A stretch of 26,074 nt of DNA from CAYVDH01 sp964450355 (GTDB lineage Bacteria; Bacteroidota; Bacteroidia; NS11-12g; UBA955), in the NCBI GenBank assembly GCA_964450355.1, contig CAYVDH010000026.1, forward strand, positions 1 through 26,074, written 5' to 3'. The notes below the pieces were generated by a model, which was given only the letters and a program-made list of their open reading frames with translations, was not told the DNA's origin and did no database searches. This document shows positions 17,100 through 24,182 of the stretch, piece by piece (position 1 is the stretch's first letter; the number at the start of each line of letters is the position of its first letter). The position numbers were made by a program, and so were the translations under genes.

Positions 17100-18197
17100 T
17101 TATGTTTCTAATGTTAATTTATCGAACCTACCTAATTCTTTCAATCGAATGATATGCGAATAAAAGGCGGAACTAAAGCTTTCTTTTAAATTGTATTTGA
17201 TACCAAATTCTTTTGCTGTTTTTTCCACTATTGGAGCGATATTGGGATAATGAATATGACAGATATATGGAAACAAATGATGTTCTATCTGAAAATTCAA
17301 CCCCCCTATATACCAACCTAACAACTTGTTATGTCGAGCAAAATCAGATGTTGTATTCAATTGATGTACTGCCCAATCAGTTTGTATCACTGGTTCTATT
17401 TTATTTTGAGTTGCTCCTTCTACTACATGTGCCATTTGAAAAACAAAACTAAGAATGATGCTAGCGACCCAATGCATGATAAAAAAGCCTAATAACACTT
17501 GCCATAAAGTGAACTGGGTAAAAAGTAATGGCAATCCTATTACAACAACGATGTAAGCAAATTTTCGAAGAACCATTTTAAAGAACTCAAAATTTAAATT
17601 TTTATTTTGACCTTTCACCAGCCCTTGTTTATTGTAATAAAAAAGTTTGGGAAAGTCTTTTATCAAAACAACTGTTGTCATTAACCCATAAAAGAAAAAT
17701 GCATAAATAAATTGGTATTTATGGTATTTTTTCAAAGGTGAATTTTCAGACAATCTTATTGGTCCCTTGGCTTCAATGTCTTCATCCATGCCACCAACAT
17801 TGGTATAAGTATGATGCAATACATTGTGTTGTATTTTCCAATTCAACACGTTGCTTCCTAATAAATACAAAGTACCTGACAACAAATCATTCACCCATTG
17901 GTGTTTCGAATAGGATCCATGACAAGCATCATGCATTACTCCCATACCTACACCAGCTATACCAATACCCATTATTACAACCATAATCAAGGCTATATAC
18001 ATTGGCATTTGAAATACCATTAAAGCAATAAATGGCAAAATATAAAGGCTTATCATTACTGCTGTTTTTATGTGCATTGACGTATTTGCCTTTACTGATA
18101 AATTGTTCGTTTTAAAATATTGATTAACATTTTTTCTCAAAGAAGAAACAAATTCTTTTTCGATGTTATTTTCTGTCGTAAAATTTACTGATTGCAT
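17100..18197 (-). CDS. Membrane fatty acid desaturase (acyl-lipid/acyl-CoA type)
   Basis: 365 residues, di-iron membrane desaturase family (PF00487 type). The three histidine boxes are HDACH (89-93), HNVLHH (124-129) and QIEHH (303-307). Gln at the start of the third box is typical of front-end or DesA3/linoleoyl-CoA-like desaturases rather than Delta9 stearoyl-CoA desaturases. Hydrophobic segments at about 45-85, 163-181, 211-228 and 231-258 fit a four-helix membrane protein. There is no fused cytochrome b5. Its ATG overlaps the stop of the upstream kynurenine monooxygenase by one base (TAATG), so it is translationally coupled to tryptophan catabolism. The regiospecificity cannot be read from sequence. 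Confidence 0.88.
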   Translation of the reverse strand: MQSVNFTTENNIEKEFVSSLRKNVNQYFKTNNLSVKANTSMHIKTAVMISLYILPFIALMVFQMPMYIALIMVVIMGIGIAGVGMGVMHDACHGSYSKHQWVNDLLSGTLYLLGSNVLNWKIQHNVLHHTYTNVGGMDEDIEAKGPIRLSENSPLKKYHKYQFIYAFFFYGLMTTVVLIKDFPKLFYYNKQGLVKGQNKNLNFEFFKMVLRKFAYIVVVIGLPLLFTQFTLWQVLLGFFIMHWVASIILSFVFQMAHVVEGATQNKIEPVIQTDWAVHQLNTTSDFARHNKLLGWYIGGLNFQIEHHLFPYICHIHYPNIAPIVEKTAKEFGIKYNLKESFSSAFYSHIIRLKELGRFDKLTLET

Positions 18198-19546
18198 TAA
18201 TTTTGTGATTTAAATTCTTTGTGAATAATGTCATCAATCTGTTGTTTAGTAGTTTGATGATTTATTTGATGGTGTTTGATTAAATAACTAATAACTTCAC
18301 TTTGTTTATTCCCTTTATCTAACGCTATTTGGTATTCAATATCTGTAAATGATACCATGCTGTATAAAGGAAAATATTTATCGGGATAAAGCTCATTGAT
18401 TCTTCTTTCAATTTTTTGTTGTAACTGGTACTCTTCATCCATTACTTTGTCTCTCATCACTATGTAATTTTGCAAAGACAAATCCTGAACTGCATCACCA
18501 TTTGGCTTTCTTAATCTTTGGTACTCCTCAAAAATCAAACTCCAGTCATCGTTGTGTTTTTGCATCAATTGCCACATGATGGTACAATCTTCAAACCCAC
18601 AATTCATGCCTTGACCAAAAAAAGGAACTGTTGCATGAGCTGCATCACCCATTAATGCCACTTTATCTTTAGTCCATGGATAACATCTAATTATAGCTAA
18701 AGATGATAAAGGATGGTTTTCCCATTCATCTGCTATAGTTGGCATTAAATGATAAAAATCAGGAAAAACTATTTTAAAAAAGCTATTCACATCATCTTTC
18801 GATTTTAAGTTATTAAAACAAAAATCATGTCCTTCGAAAGGCATGAATAAAGTGCATGTAAATGACCCATCAAAATTAGGCAAAGCAATAAGCATGAATC
18901 TACCTCTTGGCCAAATATGCAAAGTTTCTTTTTCCATCAAATATTCGCCATTTGCTCCAGCAGGTAATAATATTTCTCGATACCCATCTGCGATGTAGTT
19001 TTGAGAATAATTAAATCTATCTATTTTTTGCATCCCGTGATACCTAACAGCCGAAAATGCCCCATCTGTTGCAAACACGATATCCGATATCTCTTCTGTC
19101 AAATCTCCATTTATTGTGTTTTTAAAAACACATTTACCAAGTTTTAAATCAACATCGATACACTCTTGATTAAAATGTATTTTAGTTCCCAAATTTTCTT
19201 CTGCTAAATTCATCAATTTTGCATTGATTTCTCCTCTAGATACTGAATAAATTGCTTGTCCTTCATTGCCATAAGGTTGAAAATTCAAAGTTCCATCTAA
19301 ATTGTGTATGGTTCTTCCATGCATTGGGATTGCTATTTTTCTTATTTCATCCCCAATCCCAATTTCATCTAAGGCTTTCCATCCCCTATAAGATGTGGCT
19401 AAATTGATTGATTTTCCAGCAGACATAATCTGCGTTCTCATGTCTGGTCTTTTTTCATAGATAGACACCAAGTAACCTGCCTTTGAAAGGTATTGCGCCC
19501 ATAATGACCCAACAAGCCCAGATCCTACTATTGTTGCTTTTTTCAT
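18197..19546 (-). CDS. kmo: Kynurenine 3-monooxygenase (FAD, NAD(P)H)
   Basis: 449 residues, class A flavoprotein hydroxylase. It converts L-kynurenine to 3-hydroxykynurenine with O2. The dinucleotide-binding GSGLVGS (8-14) and acidic YEKR (30-33) are at the N-terminus, IYSVSRGEIN (99-108) carries the conserved substrate-binding Arg, and GDAAHATVPFFGQGMNCGFED (300-320) is the FAD-ribityl motif in its KMO-specific form. There is no C-terminal membrane anchor, as in bacterial KMOs. Its ATG overlaps the stop of the 3-hydroxyanthranilate dioxygenase gene (ATGA), and it overlaps the desaturase by one base. Kynureninase, the step between this enzyme and that dioxygenase, is missing from the window. 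Confidence 0.94.
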   Translation of the reverse strand: MKKATIVGSGLVGSLWAQYLSKAGYLVSIYEKRPDMRTQIMSAGKSINLATSYRGWKALDEIGIGDEIRKIAIPMHGRTIHNLDGTLNFQPYGNEGQAIYSVSRGEINAKLMNLAEENLGTKIHFNQECIDVDLKLGKCVFKNTINGDLTEEISDIVFATDGAFSAVRYHGMQKIDRFNYSQNYIADGYREILLPAGANGEYLMEKETLHIWPRGRFMLIALPNFDGSFTCTLFMPFEGHDFCFNNLKSKDDVNSFFKIVFPDFYHLMPTIADEWENHPLSSLAIIRCYPWTKDKVALMGDAAHATVPFFGQGMNCGFEDCTIMWQLMQKHNDDWSLIFEEYQRLRKPNGDAVQDLSLQNYIVMRDKVMDEEYQLQQKIERRINELYPDKYFPLYSMVSFTDIEYQIALDKGNKQSEVISYLIKHHQINHQTTKQQIDDIIHKEFKSQN

Positions 19547-20070
19547 GATGCTAATTCTTTTAATTTAGGAATTTCCATTACTGTTCCACAGTGTTTACAT
19601 GTTCTTAATGTTAAATCATCATAAAAAGATTGCATTAATTGAGGCAATTGCTCCACGATGTCATCACAATGGAATACTCCTTTATACAACTCGTTGTCAC
19701 ATTTTTCGCAATACCAAGTACAAGCATCCATTTCGTCATTTGTTCTTTTTCTTTCAATGACAAGACCTACTGTATTTGGAAATCTTTGTGGAGAATGTTC
19801 AACACCTGCAGGAAGTAAAAAAATTTCACCTTCTTTAATATCTATTACTCTTGTTTTGCCATTCTCACGAATTGGTAATTGCATATCTCCTTCTATTTGA
19901 TAGAAAAATTCTTCGCCTTTATTAAAATGAAATTCTTTGCGAGCATTTGGTCCACCAACTACCATCACAATAAATTCACTGTCTTTGTATATCACTTGAT
20001 TGCCAACTGGTGGTTTTAAAAGATGACGGTTTTCATCAATCCATTTTTTGAAATTTATAGGAGGAAGCAT
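19543..20070 (-). CDS. nbaC: 3-hydroxyanthranilate 3,4-dioxygenase
   Basis: 175 residues, cupin fold, bacterial length. It cleaves 3-hydroxyanthranilate with O2 to aminocarboxymuconate semialdehyde, which cyclises to quinolinate. The catalytic Fe ligands are His48, Glu54 and His92; Arg44, Arg96 and Glu106 match the substrate-binding residues. The C-terminal part keeps the second, rubredoxin-like metal site with Cys121, Cys124, Cys158 and Cys161 (CEKC, CKHC). The gene is first in a tightly packed block running to paaC, and sits 53 bases after the hydroxyphenylpyruvate dioxygenase gene, behind a tandem 14-mer repeat. The pathway may serve NAD synthesis or Trp breakdown. Confidence 0.94.
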   Translation of the reverse strand: MLPPINFKKWIDENRHLLKPPVGNQVIYKDSEFIVMVVGGPNARKEFHFNKGEEFFYQIEGDMQLPIRENGKTRVIDIKEGEIFLLPAGVEHSPQRFPNTVGLVIERKRTNDEMDACTWYCEKCDNELYKGVFHCDDIVEQLPQLMQSFYDDLTLRTCKHCGTVMEIPKLKELAS

Positions 20071-20080
20071 GAGTAATTTT

Positions 20081-20108
20081 TGATTTTTGATGTTAGATTT
20101 TTGATGTT
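20081..20108 (-). repeat. Two-copy 14-mer in front of the 3-hydroxyanthranilate dioxygenase gene
   Basis: On the plus strand TGATTTTTGATGTT (20081-20094) is followed directly by AGATTTTTGATGTT (20095-20108); the two differ at one base. A partial copy (TTTTTGA) continues toward the start codon at 20070. No promoter-like TAnnTTTG was found in this 53-base gap, so readthrough from the upstream gene is likely. Confidence 0.8.
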
Positions 20109-20123
20109 TTTTTAATTGAGCGT

Positions 20124-21275
20124 TTATAATGTCCCTCTTCTTTCTTGTTCTGCTTCTATGCTTTCAAACAAAGCTTGAAAATTCCCTTTTCCAAATGATT
20201 TTGCGCCTTTACGTTGTATGATTTCAAAAAACAAAGTTGGTCTATCTTCTACTGGTTTTGTAAAAATTTGAAGCAAGTATCCTTCTTCGTCTCTATCTAC
20301 CATGATACCTAATGATTTTAGCGTTGCCATATCCTCTGCAATGGTTCCTACCCTATCAGTAACTGTGTCGTAATATGTACCAGGTACATGTAAAAACTCA
20401 ACTCCTGATTTTCGCATTTCAGAAATTGCAAACACTATGTCATCAGTAGCAACAGCAATGTGTTGGCAACCCGGACCGCCATAAAAATCGAGATATTCTT
20501 CAACTTGAGATTTTTTTAATCCAATGGCTGGCTCGTTGATAGGAAATTTAATTCTGCCATTTCCATTTGTCATTACTTTACTCATCAATGCAGTGTATTG
20601 AGTAGATATGTCTTTGTCATCAAATGTAATGAGGTTAGCAAACCCCATGGTATTTGCGTAAAAATCTGCCCATTTGTTCATTTCTCCTAATCTGACATTT
20701 CCTACCATGTGATCTATGTATTTCAACCCCTTGGTTCCAGGATTGTATTCACTTGTCCATGATTCAAATCCTGGCAAAAACACTCCATTGTAATTTTTTC
20801 TCTCAACGAAAGTGTGAATGGTATCACCATAAGTTTTAATTGAAGATTTTATTACTTCGCCATCTTTATCACTAAAAACAGTAGGCTCCATAACTATTTC
20901 AGCTCCACGCTTTGTCGTTTCTTCAAAGGCTTTGCGAGCGTCATCTACCCATAAGGCAATGACTTTAACACCATCACCATGCCTTCTGATATGATGAGAT
21001 ATTTCACTGTCAGGATTAAACGGTGTAGTTAATACCAATTTAATTTTATCTTGTTTTACCACATACGAGCAATACTCTTTGTTACCTGTTTCTAGTCCAC
21101 AATAAGCAAAACTCTCAAAGCCAAATGCTGTTTTATAATAATGTGCTGCTTGCTTTGCGTTTCCAACATATAGCTCAACATAGTCAGTACCATTTATTGG
21201 TAAAAAATCTTGAGCTTTGTCAAAAATTTTTTCAATGCCATAATTGTAATTTTTTACTTCTGTTAAATTTGTCAT
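20124..21275 (-). CDS. hppD: 4-hydroxyphenylpyruvate dioxygenase
   Basis: 383 residues, two vicinal-oxygen-chelate domains. It converts 4-hydroxyphenylpyruvate to homogentisate with O2, decarboxylation and side-chain migration. The C-terminal domain has the Fe(II) facial triad His189 (YIDHMVGNV), His272 (GCQHIAVATDD) and Glu351 (LFFEIIQRKG). The extended C-terminus (FGKGNFQALFESIEAEQ) is typical of true HPPDs and argues against hydroxymandelate synthase. Start ATG at 21275 is only 3 bases from a 91-base heptamer array. The homogentisate dioxygenase gene lies 197 bases upstream on the same strand. Confidence 0.95.
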   Translation of the reverse strand: MTNLTEVKNYNYGIEKIFDKAQDFLPINGTDYVELYVGNAKQAAHYYKTAFGFESFAYCGLETGNKEYCSYVVKQDKIKLVLTTPFNPDSEISHHIRRHGDGVKVIALWVDDARKAFEETTKRGAEIVMEPTVFSDKDGEVIKSSIKTYGDTIHTFVERKNYNGVFLPGFESWTSEYNPGTKGLKYIDHMVGNVRLGEMNKWADFYANTMGFANLITFDDKDISTQYTALMSKVMTNGNGRIKFPINEPAIGLKKSQVEEYLDFYGGPGCQHIAVATDDIVFAISEMRKSGVEFLHVPGTYYDTVTDRVGTIAEDMATLKSLGIMVDRDEEGYLLQIFTKPVEDRPTLFFEIIQRKGAKSFGKGNFQALFESIEAEQERRGTL

Positions 21276-21278
21276 GTA

Positions 21279-21369
21279 GTTATTGGTTAATTGTTAATGG
21301 TTATTTGTTAATGGTTATTTGTTATTGGTTATTGGTTATTGGTTAATGGTTATTGGTTATTGGTTAATT
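21279..21369 (-). repeat. Thirteen in-register heptamer repeats in the hppD leader
   Basis: The plus strand reads thirteen consecutive units of GTTA(A/T)T(G/T), 91 bases without a gap; only positions 5 and 7 of the unit vary. Six units are GTTATTG, three are GTTAATG, two GTTATTT and two GTTAATT. The array begins 3 bases upstream of the hppD ATG. In the sense orientation it is rich in TAA stops in every frame, so it is not coding. Copy number is likely to vary by slippage (inference). Confidence 0.92.
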
Positions 21370-21389
21370 GTATTTTAATCACTTTAAAT

Positions 21390-21405
21390 GGGGGGGGCAA
21401 TTTTA
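21390..21405 (-). promoter_or_regulatory. G8 homopolymer beside a possible -7 box of hppD
   Basis: The plus strand carries eight consecutive G (21390-21397) in an otherwise AT-rich gap. Next to it the minus strand reads TAAAATTG (21398-21405), one mismatch from TAnnTTTG. If that box is used, the C8 run would fall at or just after the transcription start. No -33 element is clear, and the box is weak. Confidence 0.3.
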
Positions 21406-21446
21406 TTAGTGTTTTTCTTAAACTATTTTGAAATAAAATGCACTTC

Positions 21447-21462
21447 TAATGACTAATCATTA
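21447..21462. promoter_or_regulatory. Inverted repeat between hmgA and hppD
   Basis: TAATGA-CTAA-TCATTA has perfect 6-bp arms and a 4-base spacer. It is 10 bases beyond the hmgA stop and about 40 bases upstream of the possible hppD -7 box. It could be an operator or a weak AT-rich hairpin. Confidence 0.35.
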
Positions 21463-21472
21463 TGTTCTATTA

Positions 21473-22630
21473 TCAATCCTCTAGCCACGATTTGTAATAC
21501 TCTTTTACATCTATTTTCATGGCTTCTTCTGTTATCATGACTGGTGCAAAGGGGTCTATCATAACAGCTAGTTCACCAGTTTCTTTTTTGCCAATACTTC
21601 TTTCAATAGCTCCTGGGTGAGGTCCATGTGGAATACCTCCTGGATGCAAAGTAATCTGCCCTTTTTCAATGTTGTTCCTACTCATAAAATCTCCATCAAC
21701 ATAATACAACAATTCATCGCTATCTATATTGCTGTGGTGATATGGTGCCGGTATGGCTTCAGGATGATAATCGTACAATCTAGGAACAAAAGAACAAATC
21801 ACAAAATTGGCGTTTTCAAATGTTTGATGTATTGGTGGTGGCATATGAATGCGACCTGTTATTGGTTCGAAATTAAAAATAGAGAAAATATAAGGGTAAT
21901 GATAACCATCCCAACCAGCAACATCAAAAGGATGATTGGCGTATTGATAAGGGAACATCACACCTTTCTTTTTAATAAAAATGTCAAATTCTCCCTGTTC
22001 ATCATGAGTTTTTAAATTGCTTGGACGTACAATGTCTCTCTCACAAAACGGTGAATGTTCTAATAATTGTCCAAATTGATTTCTATATCTGCTAGGAGTA
22101 AAAATTGGAGAAAAACTCTCAACATATAACAACCTGTTTTTGGTTGTATCAAATTTGATTTGATAAACAGTTCCTCGTGGTATGATGATATAATCTCCGT
22201 ATTTAAAATTTAATTCGCCATACATGGTGTATAAAGTTCCAGTTCCTTCATGTACAAAAATCATCTCATCAGCATCTGCGTTTTTATAAAAATAGGCTGT
22301 ACTTTCCATTGGAGCAGCAAGACCAATGTGCATGCTTGAATTTACAAACAATGTTTTTCTACTTTTTATATAATCTTGTTCAGGTTGAATATCAAACCCT
22401 TTGAAACTCATAGCATCTAAGCCGTTTTCAACTGCAATTTTGGGAGCAACTGAATACGCTTTGTCTTTTTGTTTTACTCTAGTAGGCGGGTATAAATGAT
22501 ATACTAACGAAGACATTCCTGCAAAACCTTGAGTTCCTACAAGCTCTTCTTGATATAAATTTCCATTTGATTGACGACTTACAGTATGTCTTTTGTTGGG
22601 TACTATTCCTAGTTGATGGTATATTGGCAT
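21473..22630 (-). CDS. hmgA: Homogentisate 1,2-dioxygenase (short, divergent type)
   Basis: 385 residues, bicupin of the homogentisate dioxygenase family (COG3508 type), which cleaves the homogentisate ring with O2 to maleylacetoacetate. Recognisable segments are YHQLGIVPNKRHT at the N-terminus, FANHPFDVAGWDGYHYPY-like residues 231-247, APYHHSN (296-301) and GGIPHGPHPG (331-340). Candidate Fe ligands are His299, Glu306 (or Asp305) and His335. In canonical enzymes the first His and the Glu are six residues apart; here Glu306 is seven from His299, and the protein is some 50 residues shorter than classic HmgA. The nearby hppD makes homogentisate the obvious substrate. It lies 11 bases after the persulfide dioxygenase gene. 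Confidence 0.82.
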   Translation of the reverse strand: MPIYHQLGIVPNKRHTVSRQSNGNLYQEELVGTQGFAGMSSLVYHLYPPTRVKQKDKAYSVAPKIAVENGLDAMSFKGFDIQPEQDYIKSRKTLFVNSSMHIGLAAPMESTAYFYKNADADEMIFVHEGTGTLYTMYGELNFKYGDYIIIPRGTVYQIKFDTTKNRLLYVESFSPIFTPSRYRNQFGQLLEHSPFCERDIVRPSNLKTHDEQGEFDIFIKKKGVMFPYQYANHPFDVAGWDGYHYPYIFSIFNFEPITGRIHMPPPIHQTFENANFVICSFVPRLYDYHPEAIPAPYHHSNIDSDELLYYVDGDFMSRNNIEKGQITLHPGGIPHGPHPGAIERSIGKKETGELAVMIDPFAPVMITEEAMKIDVKEYYKSWLED

Positions 22631-22641
22631 AATCTTTTATT

Positions 22642-24054
22642 TTATAACATTGTGGTTGGACAAATGAATTTAGTACAAGGAATGGATGTTTTTTCAACAG
22701 CAGCAAAACCTCCCTCTACATCAGTAAACTGATGCCACCCATTTTGTTTTAAAATAGAGGCTGCAATCATGCTTCTATACCCTCCAGCGCATATCACTAT
22801 AAAAGGAGTAGCTTTAGGAAATTGAGCAAAATATTGATGCAATTGATTCAAGGGTGTATTCTCAGAATTAATGATGTGTTTTGAGTCAAATTCACTGGCT
22901 TTTCTTACATCAAATATCAAAGGGTGTTGTTCATACATGTCTTCCAAATCTTGGGCACTAATTCTATTCACTTTATCTATTGGCTTAAGACTGTTTTTCC
23001 AAGTTTCAAAACCTCCTTTTAAATACCCTTGAACAGAATCAAAACCAATGCGAGACAAGCGTGTAATAGCCTCAAGTTCTTTTCCTTCATCGGTTACCAA
23101 TAACATCTTTTGGTTTACGTTTTTTATGACTTCTCCTACCCATTGAGCAAAGTTACCTTCTAATCCAATGTTGATACTTGAAGGAATAAAACCAAGAGAA
23201 AAGTCATCTGCTTTACGAGTATCCAATATCAACACTTTCTCAAATTCAATTAAGTGTTCAAATTCATCTATGGTTAAAGGTTTCATCGATTTTTTTAATA
23301 CGTCATCAAAGCTCGAATAACCCTTAATATTCATCAATACATTGCTTGGAAAATAACCCGGAGGTGCTGTTAGTCCATCTAAAAGTTGTCTTTTAAATTC
23401 ATCTTCTGATAAATTAAGATTTAAAGCATAATTTACTTTTTTTTGATTGCCAAGAGTATCTTTAGTTTCTTTACTCATGTTTTTACCGCAAGCACTACCT
23501 GCTCCATGATTTGGATAAATTATAACATCGTCATTAAGTGGCATTATTTTATTTCTTAATGAATGGTATAACATTCCAGCTAATTTATCTTGTGTTAAAT
23601 CTGCAATTACATGTTGAGCTAAATCAGGTCGTCCAACATCACCTATAAACAATGTATCTCCAGAAATAAGCCCAGTCTCTTTGCCTTGTTCGTCATGTAT
23701 TAAATAAACTGTGCTTTCTAATGTATGACCAGGTGTGTGTATCGCTTTCACTTTGCATTGTCCCACCATAAATTCTTGTCCATCTGTAGCTACAATGGCG
23801 TCAAATTGAGGTTTTGCTGTAGGACCATACACAATTTTAGCACCACATTGTGCAGCTAAATCTAAATGTCCACTGACAAAATCTGCATGGAAATGCGTTT
23901 CGAACACAAAGTTAATTTTAGCATTGTTTTGTTTTGCCTTTTCTATGTAAGGCAACGTTTCTCTTAACGGATCGAATATAGCGGCCTCTCCATTGCTCTC
24001 CAAATAATAAGCGGCATGCGCTAAACAGTTTGTATAAATTTGTTCTAGTATCAT
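22642..24054 (-). CDS. Persulfide dioxygenase-rhodanese fusion (CstB-like: MBL-pseudorhodanese-rhodanese)
   Basis: 470 residues in three domains. The metallo-beta-lactamase domain (1-about 200) has THFHADF (His54, His56, Asp58), HTPGH (His110), SGDTLFIGDVGRPDL (Asp133) and NHGAGSACG (His183), the signature of ETHE1-like persulfide dioxygenases rather than glyoxalase II. A first rhodanese-like domain (about 258-355) lacks a catalytic Cys (LLVTDEGKE in the loop). The second (about 365-455) keeps Cys422 in CAGGYRS. This order matches Staphylococcus CstB, which oxidises low-molecular-weight persulfides with O2 and yields thiosulfate. It is first in line after the Crp/Fnr gene, behind a CRP-type palindrome, and lies 11 bases before hmgA. 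Confidence 0.9.
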   Translation of the reverse strand: MILEQIYTNCLAHAAYYLESNGEAAIFDPLRETLPYIEKAKQNNAKINFVFETHFHADFVSGHLDLAAQCGAKIVYGPTAKPQFDAIVATDGQEFMVGQCKVKAIHTPGHTLESTVYLIHDEQGKETGLISGDTLFIGDVGRPDLAQHVIADLTQDKLAGMLYHSLRNKIMPLNDDVIIYPNHGAGSACGKNMSKETKDTLGNQKKVNYALNLNLSEDEFKRQLLDGLTAPPGYFPSNVLMNIKGYSSFDDVLKKSMKPLTIDEFEHLIEFEKVLILDTRKADDFSLGFIPSSINIGLEGNFAQWVGEVIKNVNQKMLLVTDEGKELEAITRLSRIGFDSVQGYLKGGFETWKNSLKPIDKVNRISAQDLEDMYEQHPLIFDVRKASEFDSKHIINSENTPLNQLHQYFAQFPKATPFIVICAGGYRSMIAASILKQNGWHQFTDVEGGFAAVEKTSIPCTKFICPTTML

Positions 24055-24109
24055 ATCATTAAAAGCATTTTAATACCTTTTTATCTTTTATTGTATTATT
24101 TTTAATCTC

Positions 24110-24134
24110 AAAAAAAAATATTTTGGCAAATATT
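24110..24134 (-). terminator. AT-rich hairpin with T-run after the Crp/Fnr gene, or -7 region of the persulfide dioxygenase gene
   Basis: On the minus strand AATATTT-GCCA-AAATATT (24134-24117) is a 7-bp stem followed by seven T (24116-24110), as in an intrinsic terminator. The stem has only A-T pairs. The same bases include AATATTTG (24134-24127), one mismatch from TAnnTTTG, which would place a start near 24122. Both readings are possible. Confidence 0.35.
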
Positions 24135-24154
24135 GAACTTAATAACGAAAGAAA

Positions 24155-24172
24155 ATGTGACTAAAATCACAT
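24155..24172. promoter_or_regulatory. Perfect CRP-type operator TGTGA-N6-TCACA
   Basis: ATGTGACTAAAATCACAT has 6-bp perfect arms around a 6-base spacer, the classic CRP/FNR-family geometry. Its centre (24163.5) lies about 41 bases upstream of a start near 24122, the class II activator position. It sits 11 bases downstream of the stop codon of a Crp/Fnr gene whose recognition helix has CRP-type residues, and upstream of the persulfide dioxygenase-hmgA pair. No second complete copy was found in the window. Confidence 0.75.
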
Positions 24173-24182
24173 ATTGTTTATA

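Noticed and set aside
21279..21369. CRISPR array or origin iterons
   Set aside because: The units are gapless heptamers with no spacers, no cas genes are nearby, and no replication gene or DnaA-box-like sequence is present.
21379..21389. Second CRP-type site in the hppD leader (minus strand AGTGA followed by TTAAAA)
   Set aside because: Only one half resembles the consensus; the other arm has three mismatches, and the position would be downstream of any plausible start.
22642..24054. Glyoxalase II (hydroxyacylglutathione hydrolase)
   Set aside because: The THFHADF motif, the GDVGRPDL segment and the two rhodanese domains fit persulfide dioxygenase-rhodanese fusions better.
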